Shown piece by piece: positions 45,232 to 57,418 of a stretch of DNA of 62,828 nucleotides; position 1 is the first letter of the stretch; every line of letters begins with the position of its first letter. Under the pieces are notes generated by a model that did not search any database, was not told the origin of the DNA, and worked only from the letters and a program-made list of their open reading frames with translations. Source of the DNA: Gnetum montanum (lineage: Eukaryota > Streptophyta > Gnetopsida > Gnetales > Gnetaceae); contig MNCI01004480.1 in the NCBI GenBank assembly GCA_015680685.1, forward strand, positions 226,271 to 289,098, given 5' to 3'. A program made the position numbers and the translations under genes.

Positions 45232-47605
45232 ATGTCTCTCTCACTAGACAATGATAAAACAACAACTAGCAAGGCAATTCATTGGAGAACCAATGAAATA
45301 TATGATGACGAAGAAGTTTGGAGTACTCAATCTTATGCATGAGTCTCATATGTTTATAGACAGCCCAATGATACTCAAGAACTCTTGTCATCCAACTTAG
45401 ATACCTTTACCAAGGATGGGATATCCCATGGAACGAGGAGGCCTGTAAGACCTAGGACCTTCTCAATGGTTAACAAGAATTTATCCGAGGATGATTGGGA
45501 GGCTTACAAAAGTCATGATGAGTCTTTTGGTTCTTTCTCTTCCTCTACTCCTTCAACGTCAAGTCATGACACAGATGACCATTTCTCAAAGGGTCAACGT
45601 AAAAATAAAAATCGAACCCATGGGCAAAGTCAAGAATGCCAACATGAACATAGAGAACATCGTCCTAGCTCACACACTCATGACTTACTTAGTGACAATG
45701 AACCCTTATTGGCCACTAAGAGCCTAATGCATATACAAAAGGCTATTCAAATATCCCACAAGCATCATAAGGAAAGTTTTCTACCCAGGCTTGATTTAAA
45801 CAACTTTCCCAAGTTTTCAAGAGGCTATAATTTAGATCTGCAACATCATTTACAAGCCTTCTATAATGCCTGTGTATGGAACAATATTGATAATGGGTGG
45901 AAAGGACTTAAGATCTTTCCTATGACACTCATTGGCCAAGCCAAAGTATGGTATAGGTCTTTAAACTAGAATCAATTTGTTGTTGGTCGACAATGGTAGA
46001 ACTCTTCAACAAAAGATATCAAACCTATGCAAGAGTGTCAGCCTTGAGAAGAAAAATCCAAGAATGGAAACAAGGGAAACATAAACCCTTATAAATGACC
46101 TTAAAAAGATATTACTCATTGTTAAACAACTTCCTAGGCCATTGGTTCTCTAAGGAAAGGCTAATGTATCACATCATGGATGGGCTCCATAATGAAACAA
46201 GGGAGACCCTAGGGATGTATGCCCCAGGTCAACTATATGAACTATGAACCCACCAATTCCAAGAGCTTATTAGGCAAGTAGCAAAAGAAGAAGGAGAAAT
46301 AGCTAAATGGAAGAATGTGAAAAGATCTCAATAGGACCAAATCTTAAAATAACAAAGGTCCATGAAGAGGAGAAATCAACTCACCTCAAGGAGGTGGAAT
46401 CATCTCCACCTTTGCCAATACTAAAATCACTAGATGAAATTGAGGCAAAGATTAGTAAAATGATGGAATGGGTACATGAAAAATGTGGAGAATATGCAAA
46501 AATTATTAGAGGTATAACCACACAAGATCACTCTAACAACCAGAACAAACAAAGGGTGCCAAACTTAGAAACATGATAGAACATCATTCATCAATTAGAA
46601 AGAAGGGTTGAAGAAAATAAGGATAGGGATTCAACTACAAATCATAAGTATCAATGTAATGTTTGTCTATATGATCACCCCAAAAGTCAATGCCCAGTAT
46701 TGTCACATTTACATGAGCATTGGGGAGGAATGTTACATACAGGTTTCGTATAGATGTATCGTGCCCAACTACAGTGGAGAGCCCCCCATTCATGGGAAAG
46801 GCCATTGCTAAATAAACCACACCCTTCGTATACCCTGACACTAAATGCTTATTATGTTCAACATCCTATTTCCCCAACTGGATCAACATCCTCTACTTCA
46901 CCTCATTATTATCATTCTCCCGAGTACTATCAACCCATATCCTCTCTCATGAGATCACCACCTCAAGTTCCTTCCATTTCTCCTTATCCTCAATATTCTC
47001 ATCCTTCACCTCCTTCTACATCACCACCAGTTGTCCCAAAAGGTTTTGCACCAAAGCACCAACCCACGAACATTACTTGTGCTACTACTACCAATAGTAG
47101 TGGAAGTCCTCCACAATGTTGAAAGCATCCTTTCTTTAGGCATGATCATAGAAAGAGATAACACGGTTCTGAAACCACTGCATCCTCCAACTTAGCATAA
47201 GTCCAACGCTGTGATGCATCTTCCTCCTTAAACTCAATGCCTCCTATTACCTTATCTGGGCCACCAATTAACACTCCAACAACCATGCAACCCAATGGAT
47301 ATAACTATGTAGGGAGACATATCGATCCTTGCATACCATCTTATGATCATGGGTGTCATAGTGGGTTAACCTCTTATCACATGACCACATCTTATAATCT
47401 GTGCCACTATGTCTACTTTAATCAAGTATGTGAACCCTAGTTTGGGTACATTTCTTCCATGACACCAAAAGACACTAGTGATTTGGATATGACTAGACCC
47501 CAATGTTTCCAACATGCATGGATCCAAATTTTTCATTTATTAATTCTAGCCATGATTCAAGGTTTAATCATGGGGGATATACCCCATTCTAACAAGAAAA
47601 ATTAG
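45232..47605 (+). pseudogene. Gag of element E (broken)
   Basis: Start at 45232 (MSLSLDNDK). The N-terminal half is open from 45385 to 45969: a serine-rich SFGSFSSSTPSTSSHD, then HSDNEPLLATKS-like sequence and the capsid core NFPKFSRGYNLDLQHHLQAF with KVWYRSL. Later: the helical MTLKRYYSLLNNF region, a K/E-rich linker with ISKMMEWVHEKCGEYA, and the knuckle CNVCLYDHPKSQCPV (about 46653), the only copy with all four ligands clearly kept (C-X2-C-X3-H-X4-C). A long proline/serine-rich tail (46850-47100) ends MGDIPHSNKKN at 47605. Stops in the middle part break the frame. No protease follows. Confidence 0.8.
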
Positions 47606-49587
47606 TAAATGTTTTTCCTTTTCTTTTTCTTTGATTTTATAATTTTTTCTTTTTCAATTTGTCATTTTATCTTGTTGAGGGTAATCTCATCAGTGAATAA
47701 AATACCCATGTGACTTGTTGATTGAGGTGTTGTTCTATGCTATCAAGTCTCAGGTGACTAATTATTTGGATAGGAAGCCCATAATATCCACCCACCCATT
47801 CTATTAATAAGAGGTTTTACTTTAGGTGGTATGATATTCTTGTCATCATTAAAACTTAAAAGAAACTTTGTACTCATTATGCCCAAAGTGAAAAATGATG
47901 GACTAAGAGGGAATGACCAAGGTGTGACATCAAGGGGATTTGTGGATTCTCTTTGGTGACATCCGTATGTGCTATAATGCAGCTTGGTTGTACTAAAATC
48001 CTTGTAGATCTAACAAAAAATGGGAGTAAGAGTAATAAAAGCACTCAATAAAGAAACTTAATGCTATTCTAGAGGGTTCCACTGGAGACATGCACCCATG
48101 CATGAAGGTTGGTGGCTTCTCCTAATCACCATTGGAAATAACAAAGTGCCCAAGCAATCAATCGAAGTAAAAGAAAAGAAAGAAGAAAAAAATAACAAAG
48201 AAAAGATCAAGAAGAATGTGTCGTAGAGGAATTCCAAATCACTCCTGCCTTGGAAAAAACTCCAAGTGATTGTATGCCTTGCTGTCATGATGCTCTTATG
48301 GTTGTCCATCATTGGATGAAACAATGTGATGTCATTGATCAAAGGCATGGACTTAGTCTTGATTTTGGAGTGAAAGGCTAATGATACATTAATCACACCC
48401 TACAATCAGGATTCATTGTGCCCAAAGTAGGATACCTCATGTCCCAATTTTAACAATCCCTTCTATTATTTGTTTAACCCCATTGTCCAAGTATTTCTGA
48501 CTTGTGTCTTGTGTGGCATAGAATTCATACCTCATCACAGTGGTATTTAACATGTGTGTGTTTTGTTGCACTAGTGCAGATTGCATTTAACCCTTCTAGT
48601 GCCTACAAACGTTTTAAGATGTGGTTACACAAGGGCATGATAGGTTGGAACCTACTTTGGGGAGGACGCACTTGCGTAACTTTTGTAGTTTGCATTCATT
48701 GCACATCACCACATCATCTTATACCCTCCAAGTACTGCATTGCTAAATTTATTCTTTCCTTCATCATCATTTCAATTCAAAAATTCATGTGCACCACTAC
48801 ATGTCCTTTTTCCTCACCCTATCCACAAACTCCATTGTAAAATTCCACTTCATTACATTTTTGGTGCCTTTAGCTCTACTCAACGTTACCCTAGATCTTT
48901 CAAATTTACCTTCCATCCTTCATTGTTAGCCATGAAACTTTGAAAATTTATATATTTTGACAAGTGCCCTATTTCAAAAAGGACACAATATTGGGTACCC
49001 GGTATTGGGTTTGATGTAATATTGAGTCCACGCTAGCACATACGCAATATCGTGTCTATAAAATCTATATATATGGACCCCCCCTCCCCCTCATGCATCA
49101 ACATCATTTTCAACTGTTCATGTGAGGGGAGTTGTTGTAATTTTCTTCCATGAATTCTCATGTTCTAAGAAACTATCATTTAAACATCAATATCTTGCTC
49201 ATTAACACTCTGATTCTCTTTCCGATTGAACCTGCTTAAACTTGGAGTGCTTAACTTAGTTGTGGGGGAAAGGTACACTCAAAGTTGCATGTAACTTTTT
49301 CAAAATTTGATGTTTCCCAAGGGATATCATAAGGGGTAAGTGACCTTAAGAAATGCTAAAAACGTATGCCAAATTAATTTTATTTCTTCATCCAAACCAT
49401 GGAAATCATTTTTGGAGTCACCTAATCAAATGGGGCCTGACATTAAAAATTTTAGGGGGATTTTCTTAAAACTTTCTAACTCTGAATCACACTAAGCAAG
49501 AATTGAATTCATTAAAGGCAATGAGTAAGGTATAAATCAAATTTTGTTAAATAACCTTTCTAACAGTTGATCCTAGTGTGATTACAG
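47606..49587 (+). other. Untranslated region of element E between gag and ORF2
   Basis: Non-coding and AT-rich, aligned in patches with the B region 37272-39357. Small open frames here (48064-48396 minus, 48502-48840 plus) are not kept in B. It ends in GTGTGATTACAG directly before the ORF2 start codon. Confidence 0.65.
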
Positions 49588-50633
49588 ATGGCCCCTAAAT
49601 GAGGACAATAGGGAGGACCCTCTCAGGGTGCATCCAAACAACCAAGGAGAGGCAAAGGCCAAGTGCCTCCCATAGAGCAGTTAAGGCCTTACAAGAAGAA
49701 AATAAACACCTTGTTTCTAAGAATCTTCGGTTGACCATAATTGAAAAATAGAAGAATGTTCTCGAGGAGAATTTTCAACAAATTTGAGAATAATTAATAA
49801 GGATCAACTAGGACATGAATCACTTAGCCAGAGAGAACAAGATCCTCTCAATGGAGGAGGTACGTGCAATCCATCAAAAGATAGCTATTGAAATAAGCAC
49901 ATGGCAGAATGAGGCTAAGCAACATGAGAAGTTGAAGGAACATTTTTGATCAGATGGGGATGTACAAGTAGATCATTAAAAAAGAAATCCATATGGCCAA
50001 GCCCATATCAACACTCTCAATGCTCAGAACGCTAACTGGTGAGCCATACTGGATACTTATGCCTTCATCCACCAAGCAGAACTAAAGAGTCGAGACCTAT
50101 AGATCCAGGATCTTACTAAGTACATGGAGTTAACAAACCTGTGGTATGCCAACTTAGCCATGTTGATAGCAAGATGCCCAAGGATAGAATTGGAAAAGTA
50201 AGTAGTAGCCACCTATGCCAAATATGAAGTAGAATTTACTGAACACAAGAAGACACTATAGAAATTAGAGGTAGTAAATTCTGAGTTAGAGGTGGTCAAA
50301 GCTAGCTACCAAGGGTAAAAATATGTCATGGAAGATTTGACTTGATGGCTCATGGATTACCAAGAATGTAGAGACAAAGCCAAAGCCTATGAGAAGGAAC
50401 AACAGTTGTTTGTGGCTTGGTACGTTAAAGCCAATCAGATGTTTTTGCAATTTCCATGCTCATGGGAGATGCTAACTCCATCAAATATTGAAACATCAAC
50501 ATGGATGGCACATGATCCTCGAACCAAAGAGCAAAAGCTTTAGGCACTCCAAAGATATCCATTTCCAAAGCCTGGAGCATAAGATAAGGGGAAGAGACCA
50601 ATGGAGGAGCCACCACCACCAGGAACCACATGA
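49588..50633 (+). pseudogene. ORF2 of element E, internally deleted
   Basis: Begins ATGGCCCCTAAATGA (so a stop at codon 5) with GGPSQGASKQPRRGKGQ, as in B. About 1.7 kb of the B copy (near 39450-41170) is missing; the join lies at about 49680. What remains is the coiled-coil part with ENKILSMEEVRAIHQK and AIEISTWQNEAKQHEKLKE, YMELTNLWYANLAML, then VAWYVKANQMFLQFPCSWEM and TPSNIETSTWMAHDPRTKE, ending EEPPPPGTT at 50633. The C-terminal 63 codons are still open. It shows the protein's conserved end most clearly. Confidence 0.72.
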
Positions 50634-50817
50634 GTTCCAACAATTTTTTCTTTTATACTCTATGTTAGTATCCCAATTTTTTTTGTTTAACTCCACACTA
50701 CAACATGAGATAATTCATGGTTAGTTCATAATCCCATACGTATCCACTAATCAAATGAACTCATTCTCATTTTGATTATTTAACTTGAGGATGAGTTGTT
50801 ATTCAGTCGTGGTGGTA

Positions 50818-51681
50818 TGATAAATCATGGTTTGCCAAGCCCCAATATCGGATACTCGATATCGGGTATGCAATATTGCAACTTGGATAATGATATCGAA
50901 TACACGATATTGTGATTCCTGTGTAGGCCTATAAATATATCATTCAAATGCATAGGAAGGAAGTCTTTGGTAAGTCTTTAGAGTCGATTCTTTTTGTCAT
51001 TTTCAATTAGTTTTTAGTTCTTTCCCAAGTGCATGCCTATAGTGTGATTTTTGTAATTATACAGAACCCTTGTTTGAGTGTGACGTACTTGGACACGTAC
51101 ATAGTCGGTAATAAAGATCAAGATTACTCCATCATCGTAGCATTCACTTAGTTTTTAATTGTTTAATTGTTAATTATTACTTATTTTTTTTCTTAGTTAA
51201 TATTTATTTATTTTTTATTTACTATTCCTGTTGTTAATGTGAAATGAGTACATCTTAATCACGAACATTTAATTGTAACTACTTGGTAACCTAGTAGCGT
51301 ATCTAGTAGGGCTCAAGTAATATGTGCTTGGTAACCCCACAAGTACTGCACAAGGTCCAAGATGTGTGTGGATGATTAAGGATGGATGCTCATCACACTT
51401 AGTCTAGCTTAGACTTTATTTCCCATTGCCCATTAGTTCACTCAAGTTATTTCTTATTGATTTTAGGAGTAGCATAATAATTAGGAATCATATTATACGA
51501 CTCACTCTAGACTAAACCATACATGATAAAGCAAATACTAGTCCAGGTGGGAAGATAGCAAACTACGATCAACGTGTAACTATCTAGCTGCCACAACTAG
51601 TTCGTCTACAGAGTTCGACCAGATCGCACATACATGCTCATATTCATATGGTTGAGCATATTGGTACCTCACTGCTCATCA
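50818..51681 (+). repeat. 3' LTR of element E
   Basis: Starts TGATAAATCATGG, ends TGCTCATCA then the ATAAT duplication. The U3 palindromes match those of the 5' LTR. Presumed polypurine tract GTCGTGGTGGTA just upstream. Confidence 0.92.
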
Positions 51682-51923
51682 ATAATGGACATTAAAATAA
51701 TAATTAAAATAAATATTTTTTACATATTTCCAAAGGTCAACCTACATGATCAATTACCCTTTTCACCTCCCTCTATTACATGGTATAATTTAAGATACAT
51801 CAAAAATCATATATTAAAATAATTAGCCAAGCTTCTCTAGCTCTAAATAAAGAGCCCACCTAGAAAATGGATGGTCCTTTTCACAAGGTACTGTGCCAAT
51901 TCTTGTGGTGGCTCTATTATATT
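51682..51923. other. Unassigned host-like DNA between E and D
   Basis: AT-rich, no open frame of note; it is the right flank of the E target site and continues 43086-44237. Nothing further seen. Confidence 0.5.
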
Positions 51924-52757
51924 TGATGACTGGCGAGGTACCCCTACACTCAACCATATGAATACGAGTGTTTCACGCACGATTCAGTCGAACTCCAAGG
52001 ACCAAGTGCTTATGCACCTTAATGAAACACTCAGGGTTAATTAATTGTTGTCTTCCCAAACTTACTTGTATTGTCATGATTGTACGGTTAAGTAAGCTTG
52101 AGGTATATGATTTTTATATCCTTTGGATTTTTATGTCTTCTGCTAATAAAGGAGAGGGAGAGAAAACTAAGTGGCTAACTTACATTAACTATTCATTAAC
52201 TAATTTCAAATGTTCCTAACACCAGTATCCATTCCCACTTGCCGTACACATCCTGAACTAGTGTAACACTATTGAGATTACCAAACGCTAATCGTTACTG
52301 GGTTATCAAGCGCTACACGCATGCTCGAAGCGGTCGTACTGAGTGTATTTAACTAAGGGGAGTTGAAGGTTGAGAGAGATATTAATTAACTAGGAAAGCA
52401 TTAAACAATAATTAATTACTAATTAACTTAATATGTATGCTACAAGGTTTATCATAAAGTTCATCTTTATTGTCATTCACAAAATTATGCTCAGGTACAA
52501 ATTGCTCGAATAAAGATCCATTCACTCTATGACTCCTACTGCGGGTACATAGAAATAATTCTAACTCTGAAATGACAAAATTGCAAGATTTTGGCTAATG
52601 GTCTAAATCTAAGTGTCTTGAACCAAGGGCACCACCTCTTATTTATAGAAGATGAGGAAGGATGTGATATTGCGTATGCGATATCGCATGGTGGCTGTGA
52701 TATTGCATATGCGATATCATGGATGCGATATCACGTACGCGATATTGTAGTTCATCA
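51924..52757 (-). repeat. 3' LTR of element D
   Basis: On the minus strand it starts TGATGAACTACAATATCGCG and ends CGCCAGTCATCA. U3 holds at least five GATATC/GATATT palindromic half-sites (52677-52745). TATA box on the minus strand at 52640-52647. Presumed polypurine tract CAGTCATGGGGGTA sits just before it (52758-52771). Confidence 0.92.
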
Positions 52758-54676
52758 TACCCCCATGACTGAATGAAAACTCATCCTCGAGTTCCTTACA
52801 AGATATTGGAAAGGTATGGGAGTATTGACTTGAATGACAACTAATGGTGAATGGGATGATATGTAAATGGATCAACATTACAATACATGGCAACATTAGT
52901 GTTCATGACTATAAGAGTGAACACTATACACAATTGACATCCAGCCTTATTTGGTAGCTGAGAGAAAACAAAGAGAGAGAGAAAAGAAGAAGACGTATTA
53001 CTGCCAATGCCAAGATTGCACCTTTCGTTTTCCATCGTAGCCACACCATCAATCGTATTCCTTGCATAATTATTTTATCACCAATCCATCATGAGTGTTT
53101 CCTCCATATCCAGTCCAATACTGTATGATTTCCATCTACACACACAACATAGTCACATATGAGCAAGGATAAGTGAATCACAATACAGTTGATACCTTAC
53201 CTTGATGTAAGGTCTGTTGGCTGAGTTGTGATATGGCCAATACGGATTCTAGAGATATAACACTGGTGGCTACTTAAGGAGTAGGGGTTAAGAAAAATTA
53301 AAAAAAATTGCACTAGGGACCCCATGACTAAGAGTGATCCTCTGGTAGCAATAGAATGGAGAGAAAGATAAGGAATAAGAAAGATGGAGAAAAAGAAACA
53401 ACGACAATGCCGATAAAATGGATGTCAGAGATGGGAATAAAACAACAAAAATGTTGATTGCAGGAATGTTTAAGGGAAAGAAGTTAACTAATGCACCAAA
53501 TAGAAATGCCAATGGATCCTCCCCAAAGCAGGCTCATGCCCTCAATGCCCTGAAAATCCCACATTCAAAGAGTTTGTAGGCTCTATAAATGTCATTTGAA
53601 AGAAATAGTTAAAGACTTAACCACAAGAATTTACCAAAGAGAAAAAAATGCATCAACCAAGATATAGATTACTGATACAATCGGCAATGAAGTGGGAAAT
53701 GGAGAAAGAATGATGGGAAGAAGAGAATGGAATGGAGTCCCAAGAACAAGGTGGTGTACAGCCCCTTATGTATTTATGGTTAATGTGACTGAGTAGATCT
53801 CATTCCAAATCTAGCCTCAAACAATCCACATCCAGTGAATTCACATTAATACACTTGACCAATCCATCCACTTGAAGTAACAAAAATGCTTCCGCCAAAG
53901 ATTCACCACCATTCCGAGGAAAACGAAAAAGGGAAAAGTAGGAAATGAGAAAGGGCCTTAGTTAGAGGGAACATGTCTGTTTAGTTCCATAACCAGTGTT
54001 GTAGCCCAGATGATTATTTTTCCTAAGGGGTGTGCTTTGAATTCTCACTGTGTTTTTTTTATTTTTATTTTTTTGCGTGAGAACCACACCTTTCAAAGAC
54101 GTATTTTTATTTTTATTGGCTCAGCTTCTCGTTAATGGAGCAATGTCAAAATGGCAAAAAGACTCAAGAAGTAAACATCCAAGCACCCAAGAGAATAGCC
54201 AGCACAAATGCATCAAATCCCTTTGAAGTCATACCCTTTTCAGTCCTTGAGTCCTTCCTTAGTTTGAGAAATGTCCAATCACTAATTCGTTAATAGTTTT
54301 ATTATTAAAGAATGAGACTATACAGTTCCAAGCCAAGAGAGATCATAGAAATTTATGGATGCGTGGACGACTTGGATTCATTGTCTGTTATATCAAAAGA
54401 ACCATACCTTAGTATCAACATGATAACTCAAAGGTAAAAACCAAACATTAGCAATCAATAGAATATAGTTCATACCACCATCATGAGCACTTATTAGGTG
54501 ACGAATGTACAAAAACAAAATAACAAACAAGAATACAAACAAAAACAAATAGTCACACAAAGAAATGAGAAAGTATAACGATGGTGAAAAAAACAAGAAA
54601 AATGAAAGAAATTTGTAAAATAAAAATGTGCAAAACAAAAACAAAAACTTAAAAAGGAATTGAGGGCCTCAAATGG
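52758..54676 (-). other. 3' untranslated region of element D
   Basis: Non-coding apart from the small frame below; aligned with C 35043-36488 and partly with F. A T-rich run on the plus strand (54050-54075) matches the A-rich run of C. A further motif copy (CCCCATGACT at 53320) repeats the PPT-like sequence inside the region. Confidence 0.7.
52841..53044 (-). CDS. Possible small ORF in the element D 3' region
   Basis: 67 codons, matching the C frame at 36114-36383 in NERCNLGIG, SQLPNKAGCQLC and a hydrophobic FTLIVMNTNVAMYC. The pyrimidine tract ending CAG occurs here too (about 52962-52990). Hypothetical. Confidence 0.3.
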   Translation of the reverse strand: MATMENERCNLGIGSNTSSSFLSLFVFSQLPNKAGCQLCIVFTLIVMNTNVAMYCNVDPFTYHPIHH

Positions 54677-56110
54677 TTAGCAAAGGTGGCCATCTCCCCC
54701 ATGACTAAGTTGGAAGGAGGAGATCAGAAATAGCAAGCATGGGCATCCCTTTGTGGAGGTATTATGTGTACTGACTGTTTTATATTCATGGAAGGGTTTG
54801 GTCTATTGCACATTGACTAATAATCATTTATCAGGGCTCTCAAGTTTGTATATGATCATGGCCCTTGATGGAAAGTTTGCATAAATAATGTAAGGTCCTT
54901 CCCACAGTGTTTGGAATTTTGTGCATTGTGGCACATGTGTGGGGTTCCAGTAGAGAACCTTATCTTTTGGTTGATACTTAGCCTTTCAAATATCCAAGTC
55001 ATGGCATTGTTTTTTATATGCCTTGTGCAACTCATTTGATGACAGGGTAGCTAATTAGTTTTCATCTAGCATGTTTAAAGTTGCCAACCTTTTTTTTTGT
55101 GCTAGATCAAGATCGAGGTGGAGGTCACAAGTCGTTGATAGTGTACGGAGCTTGATTTGTATCGGAAGCATTGGAAGCTTTTCATACACTAACTCATAGG
55201 GAGAGTAGCCTATAAGGAGTTTCCAAGTGGAGCGGTATGCCCAAAGAGCATCGTTTAGTTTAGTGCTCCAATCTCACCTATACTTGCTAATCGTTCTAGT
55301 CAATATTTTAGCGATCTCCCTATTGGTGACCTCAGCTTGTCTGTTAACTTGAAGGTGATAAAGTGTAGTCAATTTATGTTCAACCCCTAAGTGCTGCATT
55401 AGCTTTCGAAAAGTTGCACCTGTGAAGTGTGTTCCATTATCCAAAATAAGTGCATGTGGCACACCAAACCTATTTACGATTTTTTGTTGCATAAATCGTG
55501 CAGCTGTGGATGATGTGCAGTCTTTAACAGCAGCTACTATAGCCCATTTTGTTAGATAGTCTACAACAACTACAATGTAAGCTTTTCCATTGGAAATCAG
55601 TGTAATGGGCCCCATAAATTCTATTCCCAAAATGTCGAAGGGTTCTAATAGTTGAATCCATTGTTGCGGACCCTCCATTTTAGCAGTCATTCCCCCAACA
55701 CATTGACAGCGCTCACAAGATTGGACAAATTGATGGGCATCCCGAAATAATGTTGGCCAATAATATCCTACAATAAAGATCTTAATAGGCATTTGTCTCC
55801 CTACATAGTGACCCCCACAAGGGCCCTCATGAGTGTCTTCGAGAACTCTTAGTTGGTCTACCTTAGGCACATACCATCAAACCAAGCCATCAGGACACAC
55901 TTTGTAAAGTTGTTCATCGATCTCCATGAAGTACTTGGCTTTGTGAAGAAACTATTGTTTCTTCCTAGGGTCCAGCTCCTGTGGTGTTTGTTGAGTAAGG
56001 AGATAGGTGAGAATGCTACCATACCAGTTCATTTCCGTGGGTAGTTGGCTATTCACTATACTAGCAAAGAGGGCTTCATCAGGGAAATGATCAGACATTA
56101 CATATTCATC
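54677..56110 (-). pseudogene. Integrase of element D
   Basis: Inserts the element DNA into the genome in active relatives. Minus-strand order: linker with WYGSILTYLL and KVCPDGLVW (about 56040-55880); HHCC zinc region THEGPCGGHY and SCERCQCVGG; catalytic core with PFDILGIEFMGP (first acidic site, GIEFM where GIDFM is usual), LDNGTHFTGATFRKLMQHLG (second D), NRQAEVTNREI (E); then LNDALWAYRSTWKLLIGYS and ELVYEKLPMLP; C-terminal DKVLYWNPTHVP and the last residues LSHGGDGHLC with stop at 54677. 198 codons (55870-55274) are open. The first catalytic D read as E would impair activity. Confidence 0.88.
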
Positions 56111-57418
56111 CTCTTTGTTGTCCTAGTGCAACTGAGATAAATGATCTACTACTATGTTCTCGGTGCCTTTTCGATTGACCATCATTAGATCGAACTGCTG
56201 TAGGATTACCAACCATTGTATAATACAAGGGCTAACCATTGGCTTGTTCATAGTGCCTAAACTTATCCAGTGCAAACACTATAGCCATTAATTCTTTCTC
56301 TATAGTTGTGTAGTTGATTTGTGCACCGATGATACTTCTACTTGCATAGTGGATGTAATACAAGCATTTTTGGTCATCTAACTGTGTAAGTACAGCTCCT
56401 AAGGCATAATTGAATGTGTCAATCATGATGTGGAATAGTCAGGACCAGTCAGGAGCTTGTAGAATGGGAGTTTCTACTAGCTTTTGTTTCAGGGTTTGGA
56501 ATACTCATTCACATTCCCTAGTCCACTCAAAATGTATGTCCTTCTTGGTTAGCTCTACCAATGGTTTGGCAGTCTTGGAGAAGTTTTCAATGAATCTCCT
56601 ATAATAGCCAGTGTGTCCAAGGAATGACTAAATATCTTTGATAGTTTCCAATTGACGAGTGATTCCTTGGATAACCCTAATTTTTTCTAGGTTTGCCTCT
56701 ATTCCTGCATGTGAAATATTATGCCCAAGTACTATGCCTTCTTGGACCATTAAATGGCTTTTTTGCTAGTTGATCCTTAGATTGGTTTCTATGCATCTTT
56801 TCAGCACTTGCTCTAATTGGTCCAAGGCTTCATCAAAACTTGTTTCATAGGTGAAGAAGTCATTCATAAAGACTTCCACTCCATTCCCTATCTACTGTTG
56901 GAATATGCTTAGAACTAGGGGTTGAAATGTGGCAGGAGCATTACATAAGCCAAACAACATTTTTTTATACACAAACATCCCCAAGGACTGGTGAACATTA
57001 TCTTGGCTTGGTCTTCTGGGGCTATTTGTATTTGGTTGTATCTGCTATAGCCATCCAAAAAATTGTAATAGTGATTCCTTGCTATGGTGTCTAAGACTTG
57101 GTCAACAAATGGCAACGTAAAGTGATCCTTAAATGTTGCCATGTTCAAAAACCTAAAATCTATGCACACCCTTCATTTGCCTCCCTTTTTAGGCATGATT
57201 ACTAGAGGACTAACCCATTCGCTATCAGCAATGGGATATATGAACCTAGCCTTAAGAAACTATTCTATTTCTTCTTTTACTACTTGCTTCAATTTTGGAT
57301 TCAATCGCCTCTACGGTTGTTTTTGAGGTTTCATGGAGGGTTCAGTGTAAATCCTATGCTGGCATATCCTAGGGTCTATTTTAGTTAATTCAAGGTATGA
57401 CCAGGCAAAGGCTTTTGA
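56111..57418 (-). pseudogene. Reverse transcriptase and RNase H of element D
   Basis: Copies the element RNA into DNA. RT blocks on the minus strand: MCIDFRFLNMATFKDHF (about 57169), LDGYSRYNQIQIAPEDQAK, then FMNDFFTYETSFDEAL (about 56870), where the catalytic FMDD appears as FMND. MVQEGIVLGHNISHAGIE follows, with [17 protein letters not shown] and the thumb/connection. RNase H: IDTFNYALGAVLTQ (the first D kept), YYIHYASRSI, NYTTIEKELMAIVFALDKF, as in Athila. Stops and shifts separate the blocks; the aspartate change alone would kill RT. Confidence 0.88.

Larger units (their letters stand above)
44238..51681 (+). mobile_element. Element E: LTR retrotransposon with gag and ORF2 but no pol (TSD ATAAT)
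   Basis: LTRs of 861 and 864 bases and perfect ATAAT duplications (44233-44237, 51682-51686). Order: primer site, gag, about 2-kb untranslated region, ORF2 with a large internal deletion, PPT-like site, 3' LTR. No protease, RT, RNase H or integrase. It is the second gag-only element in the window after F, and the only one combining gag with ORF2. It needs enzymes from a relative such as B. Confidence 0.92.

Noticed and set aside
48502-48943. Open frames in the E untranslated region
   Set aside because: Not conserved in the matching part of B and no recognisable domain.
54393-54644. Hydrophobic 83-codon minus-strand frame in D
   Set aside because: Made of T-rich untranslated sequence; the aligned part of C has no matching open frame.
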